From assembly GCF_903772925.1 (NCBI RefSeq), contig NZ_LR812090.1, forward strand, positions 4,157,105-4,221,104: a stretch of DNA of 64,000 bases, given 5' to 3'. The stretch comes from Alteromonas macleodii (GTDB lineage: Bacteria; Pseudomonadota; Gammaproteobacteria; Enterobacterales; Alteromonadaceae). The notes beneath the pieces were generated by a model. The model did no database searches. It was not told where the DNA came from and worked only from the letters and a program-made list of their open reading frames with translations. A program made the position numbers and the translations under genes. Of the stretch, positions 46,621 to 55,896 are shown in pieces; the stretch's first letter is position 1, and the number at the start of each line of letters is the position of its first letter.

Positions 46621-48024
46621 ATCATTCATCGTGTTTTTAAATCTGTTAAGCGCGCTTTTTCAAAAGAGAGCTCGTCCTCTGACGCTTTGAAGCCAAGGAC
46701 AATGACCCGTGGAGAACACGGTATTTCTCGTGAAGATGTAAGCGCAAATGCATTGAAAGTAATGTATCGCCTTAATGGAGCTGGCTTCGAATCCTATTTG
46801 GTCGGAGGCTGTGTACGCGATATTTTGATGGGGCACGAACCAAAAGACTTCGATGTGGTGACTAACGCTACACCTGAACAGATTAAAGGTTTATTCAGAA
46901 ACTGCCGCCTGATAGGCAGGCGCTTTCGCTTAGCTCATATTGTTTTTGGTCGAGAAATTATTGAAGTTGCCACATTTCGTGGTCACCACCAAGAGTCCGA
47001 CGAAGACGAAAACTTGCCGAAGGGCAAAGCTATTGCAAAGCGTGACGCACATGGTCAGTTAGTCCGCGATAACGTATTTGGCTCTATCGAAGAAGATGCT
47101 GAGCGCCGTGATTTTACCTTCAACGCCATGTATTACAGCGTGGCCGACTTTACGGTAAAAGACTTCGCTAACGGCTTAGCCGCCATAGAAAAGCGTGAAG
47201 TTGAGCTAATTGGCGACCCAGAAACACGCTACCGTGAAGACCCGGTGCGAATGCTACGCGCGGTACGTTTTGCCGTTAAACTTGGCATGAGCATCGAAGA
47301 GAAAACCGCGGCACCGATGAAATCTCTGGCGAATCTTCTCCAGAACATACCACCAGCACGTTTGTTTGAAGAAACCCTTAAATTGTTTTTATCGGGTAAA
47401 GGGGAAGAAACCTTCTTGATGCTGCACGAATACGGTTTAATTGAGCCTTTATTCCCTCAGCTTACGCCATTTTTAAAAGATGAAAACAGCCGCGAAATGC
47501 AGTTTGTGCGCCGCGTACTTGCCAATACCGATGAACGCATTAACAACGATCAGCGTGTGACACCCGCTTTCCTTTATGCAGCACTACTATGGTATCCGGT
47601 TGAAGAGCAGTCTCAACGCTTGCAAAGCGAGTCTGGCTTAAACGCACACGATGCATTTAACATTGCATCAGGCGAAGTTATTGCCCGTCAGACGCAACGC
47701 ATTATGATCCCTAAGCGTTTCTCTACCGTGGTACGTGACATCTGGATTTTACAGCAGCGTCTTCCTAAACGCTTTGGTCGTCGCGCGTTTCAATTGCTTA
47801 CTCACCCGAAATTCAGAGCTGGCTATGACTTTTTATTGGCTCGAGGCCAAATAGAAGGCGGCGATTTGCTTGAGCTAGCTCAGTGGTGGACGCACTTCCA
47901 GCACGCTGACAATGGTAAACAAAAAGGTATGCTTAACGCGCTTCGCAAAAGCGAGGGTGGCGGAAAAGGTGCACCGCGAAAACGCAAGCGTAAACCCGCA
48001 GCGAAACGAGGTCCAGATGCATAA
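46621..48024 (+). CDS. pcnB: PcnB, poly(A) polymerase I, probable non-canonical start
   Basis: About 467 residues if started at ATC 46621. It adds 3' poly(A) tails that promote RNA decay. The nucleotidyltransferase core has LVGGCVRDILMG and KDFDVVTNATPEQIK; RMLRAVRFAVKLG and PPARLFEE follow. The C-terminal tail is strongly basic (PRKRKRKPAAKRG). There is no ATG ahead of the conserved part; the first candidates are TTG 46687 and ATG 46702. GGAG at 46609-46612 precedes ATC-ATC-ATT, and reading from 46621 gives MIHRVFKSVKRAFSKESS, which lines up with E. coli MFTRVANFCRKVLSREES. E. coli pcnB itself starts at AUU. Confidence 0.9.
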   Translation: MIHRVFKSVKRAFSKESSSSDALKPRTMTRGEHGISREDVSANALKVMYRLNGAGFESYLVGGCVRDILMGHEPKDFDVVTNATPEQIKGLFRNCRLIGRRFRLAHIVFGREIIEVATFRGHHQESDEDENLPKGKAIAKRDAHGQLVRDNVFGSIEEDAERRDFTFNAMYYSVADFTVKDFANGLAAIEKREVELIGDPETRYREDPVRMLRAVRFAVKLGMSIEEKTAAPMKSLANLLQNIPPARLFEETLKLFLSGKGEETFLMLHEYGLIEPLFPQLTPFLKDENSREMQFVRRVLANTDERINNDQRVTPAFLYAALLWYPVEEQSQRLQSESGLNAHDAFNIASGEVIARQTQRIMIPKRFSTVVRDIWILQQRLPKRFGRRAFQLLTHPKFRAGYDFLLARGQIEGGDLLELAQWWTHFQHADNGKQKGMLNALRKSEGGGKGAPRKRKRKPAAKRGPDA

Positions 48025-48532
48025 AGAGCATGTTTACATTGGCGTAGGTAGCAACCTTGGTAATAGCCAGGAAAAAGCGCAGCGTGCGTTTGATGCCATT
48101 AGCCAATTAGAAGATACTCGCGTACTTAAAACCTCTTCGCTTTATTCCAGTAAGCCGATGGGGCCGCAAGACCAACCTGACTATATTAATGCAGTATGCT
48201 TAATAGAAACGTCGCTTAAACCTCACGGACTGTTAAAACAACTTCAGCGGATAGAGCTAGAAGAAGGTCGCGAGCGTAAGGGTGAACGCTGGGGCCCGCG
48301 CACGCTAGACTTAGATATATTGCTATACGGCAGTGAAACTATCGATACTGCAGATTTGATTATTCCTCACTACGGTATGGCAGAGCGTGAGTTCGTTATG
48401 GTCCCCTTGTTTGAAATTGCCCCTAATATGGTAATGCACGACGGTAAGCCTATTTCAGCGTGGGTTGCTAACTGCTCGCTAGACGGACTTAGTCGCCTGC
48501 GAGACTTCCAATTAGCGACAAAATCCGTATAG
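48017..48532 (+). CDS. folK: FolK, 6-hydroxymethyl-7,8-dihydropterin pyrophosphokinase
   Basis: 171 residues from ATG 48017, overlapping the pcnB end by 8 bases; the frame continues upstream, but [15 protein letters not shown] is the family start. It makes the activated pterin for folate. [12 protein letters not shown] and the [15 protein letters not shown] loop are diagnostic. Part of the pcnB-folK-panB-panC series. Confidence 0.96.
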   Translation: MHKEHVYIGVGSNLGNSQEKAQRAFDAISQLEDTRVLKTSSLYSSKPMGPQDQPDYINAVCLIETSLKPHGLLKQLQRIELEEGRERKGERWGPRTLDLDILLYGSETIDTADLIIPHYGMAEREFVMVPLFEIAPNMVMHDGKPISAWVANCSLDGLSRLRDFQLATKSV

Positions 48533-48573
48533 TTCGCCACACGATATCAACAAATATCAATCCGAGACATGTC

Positions 48574-49368
48574 ATGAAGAAAGTAACAGTATCTGGCTTG
48601 CTTAAGAAAAAGCAGGCCGGGGAAAAGATCACCTCTTTAACCGCTTACGACGCCAGCTTCGCCAAAATGTTCGACGAACAAGGCGTGGACGCCCTGCTTA
48701 TCGGCGACTCTTTAGGCATGGTTCTTCAAGGTGAAGACGACACCCTACCGGTAACTATCGACGATATTGCTTATCACACAAAAAGTGTACGACGTGGTAC
48801 TGAGCGCGCTTTCGTTTTAGCTGATATGCCATTCATGTCTTACGCTACACCAGAGCAGACCTATACTAATGCAGCAAAGCTAATGGCTGCCGGTGCTAGC
48901 ATGGTAAAGATGGAAGGCGGAAGCTGGTTATGCGACACCATTAAAGGCTTAAACCTTCGCGGCGTGCCCGTGTGCGGGCATCTAGGCTTAACACCCCAGT
49001 CAGTTCACGTATTCGGTGGATTTAAAGTACAAGGTCGTGAAGCAAGCCAAGCAGAAAAGCTGCTTAGCGAAGCAAAAGCATTAGAAGAAGCCGGTATTCA
49101 GCTACTAGTACTTGAGTGCGTACCTTCATCATTAGGAAAAGCAGTCAGCGAAGCCTTAACTATACCAGTAATAGGCATAGGCGCAGGTAAAGATACCGAC
49201 GGCCAAATTCTAGTAATGCACGATATGTTTGGTATCAGCGCCAACTACATGCCCAAGTTCTCCAAGAACTACCTTGTAGAAACCGGTGATATGCGTAAAG
49301 CAGTGTCAAAATACATTGAAGATGTGCAAAGTGGTGCGTTTCCTTCTGCTGAACACAGCTTCGAATAA
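48574..49368 (+). CDS. panB: PanB, ketopantoate hydroxymethyltransferase
   Basis: 264 residues (E. coli 264). Transfers a hydroxymethyl group to alpha-ketoisovalerate, first step to pantothenate. [20 protein letters not shown], metal-binding [18 protein letters not shown] and [11 protein letters not shown] are conserved. It lies 11 bases before panC. Confidence 0.97.
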   Translation: MKKVTVSGLLKKKQAGEKITSLTAYDASFAKMFDEQGVDALLIGDSLGMVLQGEDDTLPVTIDDIAYHTKSVRRGTERAFVLADMPFMSYATPEQTYTNAAKLMAAGASMVKMEGGSWLCDTIKGLNLRGVPVCGHLGLTPQSVHVFGGFKVQGREASQAEKLLSEAKALEEAGIQLLVLECVPSSLGKAVSEALTIPVIGIGAGKDTDGQILVMHDMFGISANYMPKFSKNYLVETGDMRKAVSKYIEDVQSGAFPSAEHSFE

Positions 49369-49379
49369 CGGGGTAAAAT

Positions 49380-50231
49380 ATGAAGGTGCTTGATAGTATT
49401 TCAGCATTGCGCGACACCGTAAATACGTGGCGTCGAAATGGTGAAACCGTAGGCTTTGTTCCCACGATGGGCAACCTGCACGACGGTCATCTTAAACTAG
49501 TCAAAAAAGCAAAAGCACACAACGATAAAGTGGTGGTAAGCATTTTTGTAAACCCCATGCAGTTTGGTGCGAATGAAGATTTAGATGCCTACCCACGTAC
49601 CATAGAAGAAGATAAAGCTAAGCTTATTTCTGTGGGTGCTGATGCTGTATTTTTGCCTAGCGTCGCTGAGATGTACCCAGCAGGACTAGACGCGCAAACC
49701 TTTGTTGAAGTGCCTGGTATATCAGACTCTCACTGTGGCGCCAGTCGTCCAGGACATTTTCGCGGTGTGGCAACCGTGGTTACTAAGCTGTTTAACATGG
49801 TACAGCCAGACGATGCTTTCTTTGGCGAGAAAGATTTCCAGCAGCTACAAGTGATCCGCGCTTTAGCGCGCGACTTGTCAATGGCGGTAAAAGTTCATGG
49901 CGTACCTACCGAGCGCGAGGCGTCAGGTCTGGCAATGAGCTCTAGAAATGGGTACTTGACTGAGTCTGAAAAAGCCACAGCAAGCGCTATTTTTGAAGAG
50001 ATGCAGCGTATTAAAGCGAGCATCGAAAATGGTAATACTAACTTTGCTGAGCTTGAAAATATTATGGTTGCTAACCTTGAAGCGAAAGGCTTTAAGAAAG
50101 ACTACTGCCAGGTAGTTAACGCAGCTACGTTTGAAGCGGCTAGCGATAGCGACAAAGAGCTAGTATTACTAGTTGCTATGTTTATGGGTAAAACCCGTTT
50201 AATCGACAACATGCAAATTACACGACGTTAA
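49380..50231 (+). CDS. panC: PanC, pantothenate synthetase
   Basis: 283 residues (E. coli 283). Condenses pantoate and beta-alanine using ATP. HxGH-type motif in VPTMGNLHDGHLKLV, PMQFGANEDLDAYP, FFGEKDFQQLQVI and the KMSKS-like AMSSRNGYL are present. No panD follows; the beta-alanine source is probably the convergent panP. Confidence 0.97.
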   Translation: MKVLDSISALRDTVNTWRRNGETVGFVPTMGNLHDGHLKLVKKAKAHNDKVVVSIFVNPMQFGANEDLDAYPRTIEEDKAKLISVGADAVFLPSVAEMYPAGLDAQTFVEVPGISDSHCGASRPGHFRGVATVVTKLFNMVQPDDAFFGEKDFQQLQVIRALARDLSMAVKVHGVPTEREASGLAMSSRNGYLTESEKATASAIFEEMQRIKASIENGNTNFAELENIMVANLEAKGFKKDYCQVVNAATFEAASDSDKELVLLVAMFMGKTRLIDNMQITRR

Positions 50232-50251
50232 GCGAAAGCCAGTTATAAACG

Positions 50252-50305
50252 AAAAAACGCCCGATGCAACACTCTTAAACAGAGCCAGCACCGGGCGTTT
50301 TTGTT
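50252..50305. terminator. Terminator between panC and panP
   Basis: AAAACGCCCG / CGGGCGTTTT stem enclosing a 28-base loop, with T-tract. Convergent genes on both sides. Confidence 0.7.
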
Positions 50306-50399
50306 TGTTCGTTTTGAAACGTTAGCTTTTTCGTTAGCCTAGAAACTACTCGAATTTAAAAAGCTAACATCTTAGAGGCTAGCACTTAAGATGCTTCAC

Positions 50400-52034
50400 C
50401 TAAGAAGCTAGAGTTTCTGTTTCGCTAACAAACTCCATAAGGTCCTTCCACGCTTGTGTTTCTTTCGCAATAAGATGCTGCTCAGCCAAAATAGCGGCCA
50501 AATCATTATGGCTCGTTAACGGGTTGGCTAACACCACCCGAAATACGGTAATACACTGAGACGGGTAATCTGGCGCTTCTAAACGAGTACGAGATACGAA
50601 TGACTTACCAGCTTCACGCTGTTGCTTTTGTACTGCGACAACAAGCGCGTCAACTTTCTGGTTAATCGCATTGCGCGTTTGGGCGTTAGCGTGCTTTAAC
50701 TTTTCTTGTACCTCTTCAGGGCACACTCGATACGTTAATAGCGATAACGTTGGCGTAGTAGTTAATTCAAAGTCACTCGCCTTATCTATCATTTGTGAAA
50801 AGTCTTTGGCTTTATCGATACTGCGATCAATAAGGAGTTCGTAACCTTTGCGACCAAATATATGCAGCGCCGAGTACACCATCATAGCCATACCGTTACG
50901 GGAGCCCTCTAGCGTGGTAGCGCCTAAATCTTTAGAGCCTGCACGCAGTATATACTGAGCATGGTGTCTAACCGCGTTGGCATTTTGTGGGTCTTTAAAA
51001 AGTGCCATGCCCGCGCCCATCGGCACGTACATTTGCTTGTGGGCATCAATGGTGACTGAGTCTGCACGCTCAATACCCTTTAATCGGTCGCGATAACGCG
51101 CTGAAAATAGGGTAGCGCCGCCCCAAGCTGCGTCTACGTGGAACCAGCAGCCCAGCTCTTTTGCAACGTCAGCAAGTTCATCCAGCGGGTCGACGTGACC
51201 GGTCTCAGTGGTACCGCCCACACCAACGATAGCAAGAAGCTTATTCCCCTCTTCTTGATAACGTTTACCAATGCGAAGGGCTTTCGCTGGATCTAAGGTT
51301 TGTTTCGGCGCAGCTACCGTTAACAGCTGCTCGCGACCTAAACCTAGTACGTCTACTGCTTTTGATAATGAGTAGTGGCCGCGTTTACTGCACATCACCC
51401 CTAAGTTATTAATATCGTAGTGACGATAAGCAGCGGCGAGACCAGCTTTAGCTACGCCTGAAAAGCCTTTTTGTGGGCCGAGCAATTTATTACGAGCTAC
51501 CCACAAAGCAGTGATATTAGCGATAGTACCGCCTGAACAGAATGCGCCTAATGAGTGAGCTGCACTATGCAAGTGCTCATCATAAAAACCTTGAGGCTGG
51601 TCGTAGACAAGGTTGTGCATCATACCCAGCACTTGACGTTCTAGGGGCGTAAACGCTTTAGAGGTCTCTATTTTAACTAGGTTCTGGTTAAGCCCTACCA
51701 TTAGCTTAGAAAGCGGTAGATGGAAATAAGGCAGCGCAGAGGTCATGTGACCAATAAAAGTAGGCGAGTAAGTATTTACAGAGTGCGCAACGAGCTTATC
51801 AAGTAAGCTTTCAGCGTGAGTGGACACAAACTCAGGTGACTCAGGCACTTTGGAGTCTGAAAAATCTTTTTCAATTTCTTCTAACGACGTTTTTTTTGTC
51901 ACTACATGCTGTGACAAAAAATCTAAGATATTGTCAGATAAATGCTGCTCTATTTGAGCCAGCTTTGAGTCTTTGTGTTCAGGTTTGGTAAAGACCCTAA
52001 ACAGGTGCTCTAAACTAACTTGCGCTTCACCCAC
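50400..52034 (-). CDS. panP: PanP, PLP-dependent aspartate 1-decarboxylase
   Basis: 544 residues, group II PLP decarboxylase. It makes beta-alanine from aspartate in bacteria lacking PanD. Cofactor-site segments include FCSGGTIANITALWVARNK, VGVGGTTETGHVDPLDELA, WFHVDAAWGGATLF and the Schiff-base lysine in SVTIDAHKQMYVPMGAG. The N-terminal ~90 residues are helical. Facing panBC supports the PanP assignment over glutamate or diaminobutyrate decarboxylases of the same fold. The nearby absence of panD agrees. Confidence 0.9.
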   Translation of the reverse strand: MGEAQVSLEHLFRVFTKPEHKDSKLAQIEQHLSDNILDFLSQHVVTKKTSLEEIEKDFSDSKVPESPEFVSTHAESLLDKLVAHSVNTYSPTFIGHMTSALPYFHLPLSKLMVGLNQNLVKIETSKAFTPLERQVLGMMHNLVYDQPQGFYDEHLHSAAHSLGAFCSGGTIANITALWVARNKLLGPQKGFSGVAKAGLAAAYRHYDINNLGVMCSKRGHYSLSKAVDVLGLGREQLLTVAAPKQTLDPAKALRIGKRYQEEGNKLLAIVGVGGTTETGHVDPLDELADVAKELGCWFHVDAAWGGATLFSARYRDRLKGIERADSVTIDAHKQMYVPMGAGMALFKDPQNANAVRHHAQYILRAGSKDLGATTLEGSRNGMAMMVYSALHIFGRKGYELLIDRSIDKAKDFSQMIDKASDFELTTTPTLSLLTYRVCPEEVQEKLKHANAQTRNAINQKVDALVVAVQKQQREAGKSFVSRTRLEAPDYPSQCITVFRVVLANPLTSHNDLAAILAEQHLIAKETQAWKDLMEFVSETETLAS

Positions 52035-52594
52035 TCAACACACCTCATACTTTAAACAATCACACATTTCGCTTACATTTATTGGGCGAAATAAACAGGC
52101 GGTTTTGTAGGATACCGGCCTGACACTTACTTTTCCTTTTAGCCATTTAGCATGCTTCTTAAACAGCAGCTATTTAACCCCTATACCTCGTTGCTACATA
52201 AAAACGAGATATCGGCTAGGCTAATGCGCGTTGACGCGGTCCATTCGTTGCCAAACCTGAAACTTATCACAATACTTTCAGGGTGTGGCACTTTACATCA
52301 GTTTGCAATGCTCGCCAAGAGGTAGAGACCGCCAATTCACTGTCTTATGTGAAACATTCAGACTAGTTAGTCAATTTTCATGGACATGACGGACACACTA
52401 TACCTTTAGCTGCCTAGTGATGTGACCTGCAAGGATAAACCATACTTCTTTCAAATTAGTACCGCAAAATTTTGCACTCTCAACTATATTTAATTTATGA
52501 ATAGTGCGGATGTGCAGTCTGCTATAGCTGTTAAGTGCAGGTGTCAGCGACGTATCAGTCACTATTAGATACATTATTGCAAGGAGGTCGGTTT
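52035..52594. other. Intergenic region, panP to EAL gene
   Basis: 560 bases between divergent genes. No clear ORF or RNA gene. The coding frame of the EAL gene extends upstream to a GTG at 52535, but the ribosome site places the start at 52595. Confidence 0.45.
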
Positions 52595-53326
52595 ATGCCC
52601 ATACGCGAAATATCCGAGGATTTCTCCATAGAAGATATTGTCCCCTACTTTCAACCCATCGTTGACTTAAATAGCCAAGGAGTGTGGCGATACGAATGCT
52701 TGGCACGCCTAATTACGCGAGGGGATAAAACATTTCTGCCCAGCGAATTTCTTTATCTTATCGAACGTGACCAGCATGTAAATTCACTTGCAGCAAGTAT
52801 GTTCGTGCAATGTGCGAGTTACTTTCACGATGTGAATATTCCTTGGAATATTAATATTAGTGCCAAAGATTTATATAACCAGGAGCTCACCAACACACTT
52901 ATAACCCATTTAGCGAGTTACCCTGCGCCCGAGCGAGTGAGCATTGAAGTTAGTGCGTCTACAGCACTGTCCAACCCTAAAAACTTAACCGCCTTTATAG
53001 AAAAAAGTATGCATGCCGGGCTTGGCGTTTTCATTGACAATGTAGGCTCTTGCCCTGGAAATATCCGGGCTTTGATGAACCTGCCAGTTCGAGGCATAAA
53101 GCTAGCAGGCGGGCTAATCAAACATTACGATGAACAAGAGGCGGTAAGAGAGTATGTGGACTATTTATTGTCGCTGTGTGAACGACATAGCGTAAGCACG
53201 ATAGCTGAACACGTTGAAGATGAAGCGCATTTAGAACGCGTAAAGCGCCTGCCCATTCGCTATGCACAGGGCTATGTATTCAGCCCGCCTTTAGCGAACG
53301 TGCGCTCTGCCACAGCACGGCATTAA
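52595..53326 (+). CDS. Degenerate EAL-domain protein
   Basis: 243 residues from ATG 52595, which has AGGAGG seven bases upstream; the frame itself runs back to GTG 52535. It is a single EAL domain. Kept: the Glu in YECLARL, Asn in WNINISAKDL, Glu in VSIEVSAS, AEHVED and QGYVFSPP. Lost: the Asp-Asp pair (FIDNVGSCPG) and the Asp of KxD (IKLAGG). c-di-GMP hydrolysis is therefore unlikely; a binding or scaffolding role is inferred. Confidence 0.88.
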   Translation: MPIREISEDFSIEDIVPYFQPIVDLNSQGVWRYECLARLITRGDKTFLPSEFLYLIERDQHVNSLAASMFVQCASYFHDVNIPWNINISAKDLYNQELTNTLITHLASYPAPERVSIEVSASTALSNPKNLTAFIEKSMHAGLGVFIDNVGSCPGNIRALMNLPVRGIKLAGGLIKHYDEQEAVREYVDYLLSLCERHSVSTIAEHVEDEAHLERVKRLPIRYAQGYVFSPPLANVRSATARH

Positions 53327-53367
53327 TAGGCTAGCCATTTGGCATTTTAGAAGAAGAAGGGCAAACG

Positions 53368-53407
53368 AAAAAGGGCGAGGTATTAAAGTAAGCTCCCCGC
53401 CCTTTTA
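53368..53407. terminator. Terminator between EAL gene and TrmB-like gene
   Basis: AAAAGGGCG / CGCCCTTTT stem with T-tract between convergent genes. Confidence 0.75.
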
Positions 53408-53444
53408 TTCAAAGTAAGCTGCCGCTCAGATATTCAAAGCCTTA

Positions 53445-54122
53445 TTAACTTTCTTCGCTGCGACAATTTAGCTTCCAACAGGACTGTCCACTACCTCGGT
53501 ACTTTCGTTCAAACGGCGTCATGTGATTGTCGCCGGTGACTTCAGATAAGTCTGACACCATGCCGTAGTGTTTAGCCGCTTGCGCAAATTCCATTAGGTA
53601 GATAAGCCAGTTGCTTCGCACCTCTATGTTAGGGGTGATCGCCATCAAATCCACCATGGCCGCGCTGCCGTGCCAACGCTTTTGAACTTGGGTCTTTTTG
53701 GGGTACGGGTTAGGGTAAAGCAAAAAGTGCTGCGTCACCTTCCAATTAGACTGTTTTACCAAGCGCCAAAAGTCATTCACATCAGCACGGATCACCCGAT
53801 AGTTGTCCTGCTGCGCGCTGTAATGCTCATGCTTGTCGACCCGCAGGGCCGATTTATCAATGCCGATAACACGGGCATCGGGGTTAGCTCGTGCTATGTT
53901 GGCCGTACTTTCGCCTACACCACAGCAAGAGTCTAAAATAACCTCTCCATTGAAGCCATTATCGGCATCAAGCCAGGCACTTACTTCATCAAAGGCGGCT
54001 TGCGTATGCTCGCTAATCGGTCGCTTGTTTTCACTGACTTGGTACTTTTTTACTAAGTCGTCTAACTTATCGTGAATACCCACCTGCGAGGTGGTGATTT
54101 CTCTAGAGTTACCGCTTGCCAT
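53445..54122 (-). CDS. TrmB-like SAM-dependent methyltransferase
   Basis: 225 residues. SAM-binding motif VILDSCCGVGESTANIA, motif II VIGIDKS, and LLYPNPYPKKTQVQKRWHG, which corresponds to the TrmB motif of the FPDPW-KKRH type. The resemblance is to tRNA (guanine46-N7) methyltransferases, but the motif deviates and it may be a divergent paralogue. Its start overlaps the permease stop by one base (TAATG), so it is the last gene of an ABC transporter operon. Confidence 0.8.
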   Translation of the reverse strand: MASGNSREITTSQVGIHDKLDDLVKKYQVSENKRPISEHTQAAFDEVSAWLDADNGFNGEVILDSCCGVGESTANIARANPDARVIGIDKSALRVDKHEHYSAQQDNYRVIRADVNDFWRLVKQSNWKVTQHFLLYPNPYPKKTQVQKRWHGSAAMVDLMAITPNIEVRSNWLIYLMEFAQAAKHYGMVSDLSEVTGDNHMTPFERKYRGSGQSCWKLNCRSEES

Positions 54123-54937
54123 TAGCTACGAATACCTTGACCGGTTTTAAGTAAGTAGTACGCCACGCTAAACAGCAACGCGTTGAAGCCCACTAACAAA
54201 GTCAGCGACAGTGTCACGTTTACGTCAGATACACCTAAGAAGCCGTATCGAAACCCGTTCACCATATATACAACAGGGTTCGCTTTACTCACCCATTGCC
54301 AGAATTCAGGCAATAGCGTAAGTGAATAAAACACGCCGCCTAGATAAGTTAACGGCGTTAAAACAAACGTTGGCACCACGCTGATATCATCAAAGGTTTT
54401 GGCAAACACTGCGTTAATCAGGCCTGCTGTAGCAAACAACGTAGAGGTGAGCAATAACGTCAGCGCAATAATGCCTAAATTATGTATTTGTACGTCAACG
54501 AAAAATAGCGACACCAAGGTAACGATTATTCCTATGAGAATAGCGCGTGCTACACCGCCGCCCACATAGCCAAGAATGATGACCGAGGTGGGTACAGGCG
54601 ATACCAATAGCTCTTCGATATTACGCTGGAACTTTGCGCTAAAAAATGAAGACGACACATTGGCGTAAGAGTTTGTGATCACCGACATCATAATGAGACC
54701 CGGTACAATAAACTCCATGTAGGTAAAGCCCCCCATTTCGCCAATACGGTTACCGATAAGGCTACCGAATATAACGAAATAAAGGCTCATTGTAATAGCA
54801 GGTGGCACTAGGGTTTGTACCCATATGCGCAAAAAGCGCGTGCATTCTTTTATCCAAATCGTGGTTAGCGCTACATAGTTTTGTTTAAACCAACCCACGT
54901 TTTCTTCTGTGTTCATTTGTGTACTTTCAGTTTTCAT
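54122..54937 (-). CDS. yadH: ABC-2 type permease (YadH-like)
   Basis: 271 residues with six membrane segments. FMEFIVPGLIMMSVI-type core (YMEFIVPGLIMMSVITNSYA), the ABC-2 segment FQRNIEELLVSPVPTSVIILGYVGGGVARA, and LTPLTYLGGVFYSLTLLPEFWQ are typical. Partner of the ATPase 26 bases upstream. The substrate is unknown. Confidence 0.88.
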   Translation of the reverse strand: MKTESTQMNTEENVGWFKQNYVALTTIWIKECTRFLRIWVQTLVPPAITMSLYFVIFGSLIGNRIGEMGGFTYMEFIVPGLIMMSVITNSYANVSSSFFSAKFQRNIEELLVSPVPTSVIILGYVGGGVARAILIGIIVTLVSLFFVDVQIHNLGIIALTLLLTSTLFATAGLINAVFAKTFDDISVVPTFVLTPLTYLGGVFYSLTLLPEFWQWVSKANPVVYMVNGFRYGFLGVSDVNVTLSLTLLVGFNALLFSVAYYLLKTGQGIRS

Positions 54938-54963
54938 GTTCTTAACCTTTACCTGCTATGGGT

Positions 54964-55896
54964 TTAGCTAGCTTGTTTCGCTGATTCAACTAAACGCACA
55001 AACAATTCTTCCAGGCGATTTGATTTGTTGCGCATACTCATTACTTGAACGCCCTTTTCACTGAGTTGCGTGAAAACTGGGTTTAGTCCTTCGGTCTTCT
55101 CTACATCAACTTCAAGGGTGTGGTCGTCAATCAAGCGGTGCTCGAAACCGGTTAGCAAGTTGTCTGTGGTCGATACGCCATTTGCGGCTTTAATATCTAA
55201 CACAAAGGTTTCTACATTAAGCTTAGACAGCAGCGCCTTCATGCTGGTGTTCTCTACAATGGTGCCCTTGTTAATAATGGCGATATTGCGGCACAGCATC
55301 TCTGCTTCTTCAAGGTAGTGGGTGGTGAGGATAATGGTAATACCCTGACGATTTATTTCTTCTAAAAAGCCCCACATAGAGCGGCGAATTTCAATATCTA
55401 CGCCTGCAGTTGGTTCATCTAGAATAAGTAGCTTTGGTTCATGCATTAACGCACGAGCAATCATTAAGCGGCGTTTCATACCACCTGATAACTCGCGGGC
55501 GCGGGCATCGCGCTTTTCCCATAGATCCAGTTGAGCAAGGTATTTTTTAGCGCGTTCTTTCGCAACACTACGCGGTACGCCATAGTACCCAGCTTGGTTA
55601 AGCACAATTTGTAGTACGGTCTCAAACTGGTTGAAGTTGAACTCTTGTGGTACCAGACCAATGCAGGCTTTAGCTTGTTCTTTTTGCGTTGTGAGATCAT
55701 AACCAAACACCGAAACGCTACCGTTAGTTTGATTAACAAGTGAGCTTATAATGCCAATGGTGGTAGATTTACCCGCCCCATTAGGGCCAAGTAATGCAAA
55801 GAAGTCTCCTTCTTGTACTGTAAGGTCGACGCCTTTTAGTGCCTGTACGCCACCTTTGTAGGTTTTGGTTAACCCTTTAATGTCCAACGCTTTCAT
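54964..55896 (-). CDS. yadG: ABC transporter ATP-binding protein (YadG-like)
   Basis: 310 residues. Walker A LLGPNGAGKSTT, Q-loop LVPQEFNF, signature ELSGGMKRRLMIARAL, Walker B LLILDEPTAGVD and switch His TTHYLEEAE are intact; a C-terminal ~90-residue accessory domain follows. First gene of the yadG-yadH-methyltransferase operon. The gene symbol follows E. coli YadGH by length and motifs. Confidence 0.9.
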   Translation of the reverse strand: MKALDIKGLTKTYKGGVQALKGVDLTVQEGDFFALLGPNGAGKSTTIGIISSLVNQTNGSVSVFGYDLTTQKEQAKACIGLVPQEFNFNQFETVLQIVLNQAGYYGVPRSVAKERAKKYLAQLDLWEKRDARARELSGGMKRRLMIARALMHEPKLLILDEPTAGVDIEIRRSMWGFLEEINRQGITIILTTHYLEEAEMLCRNIAIINKGTIVENTSMKALLSKLNVETFVLDIKAANGVSTTDNLLTGFEHRLIDDHTLEVDVEKTEGLNPVFTQLSEKGVQVMSMRNKSNRLEELFVRLVESAKQAS

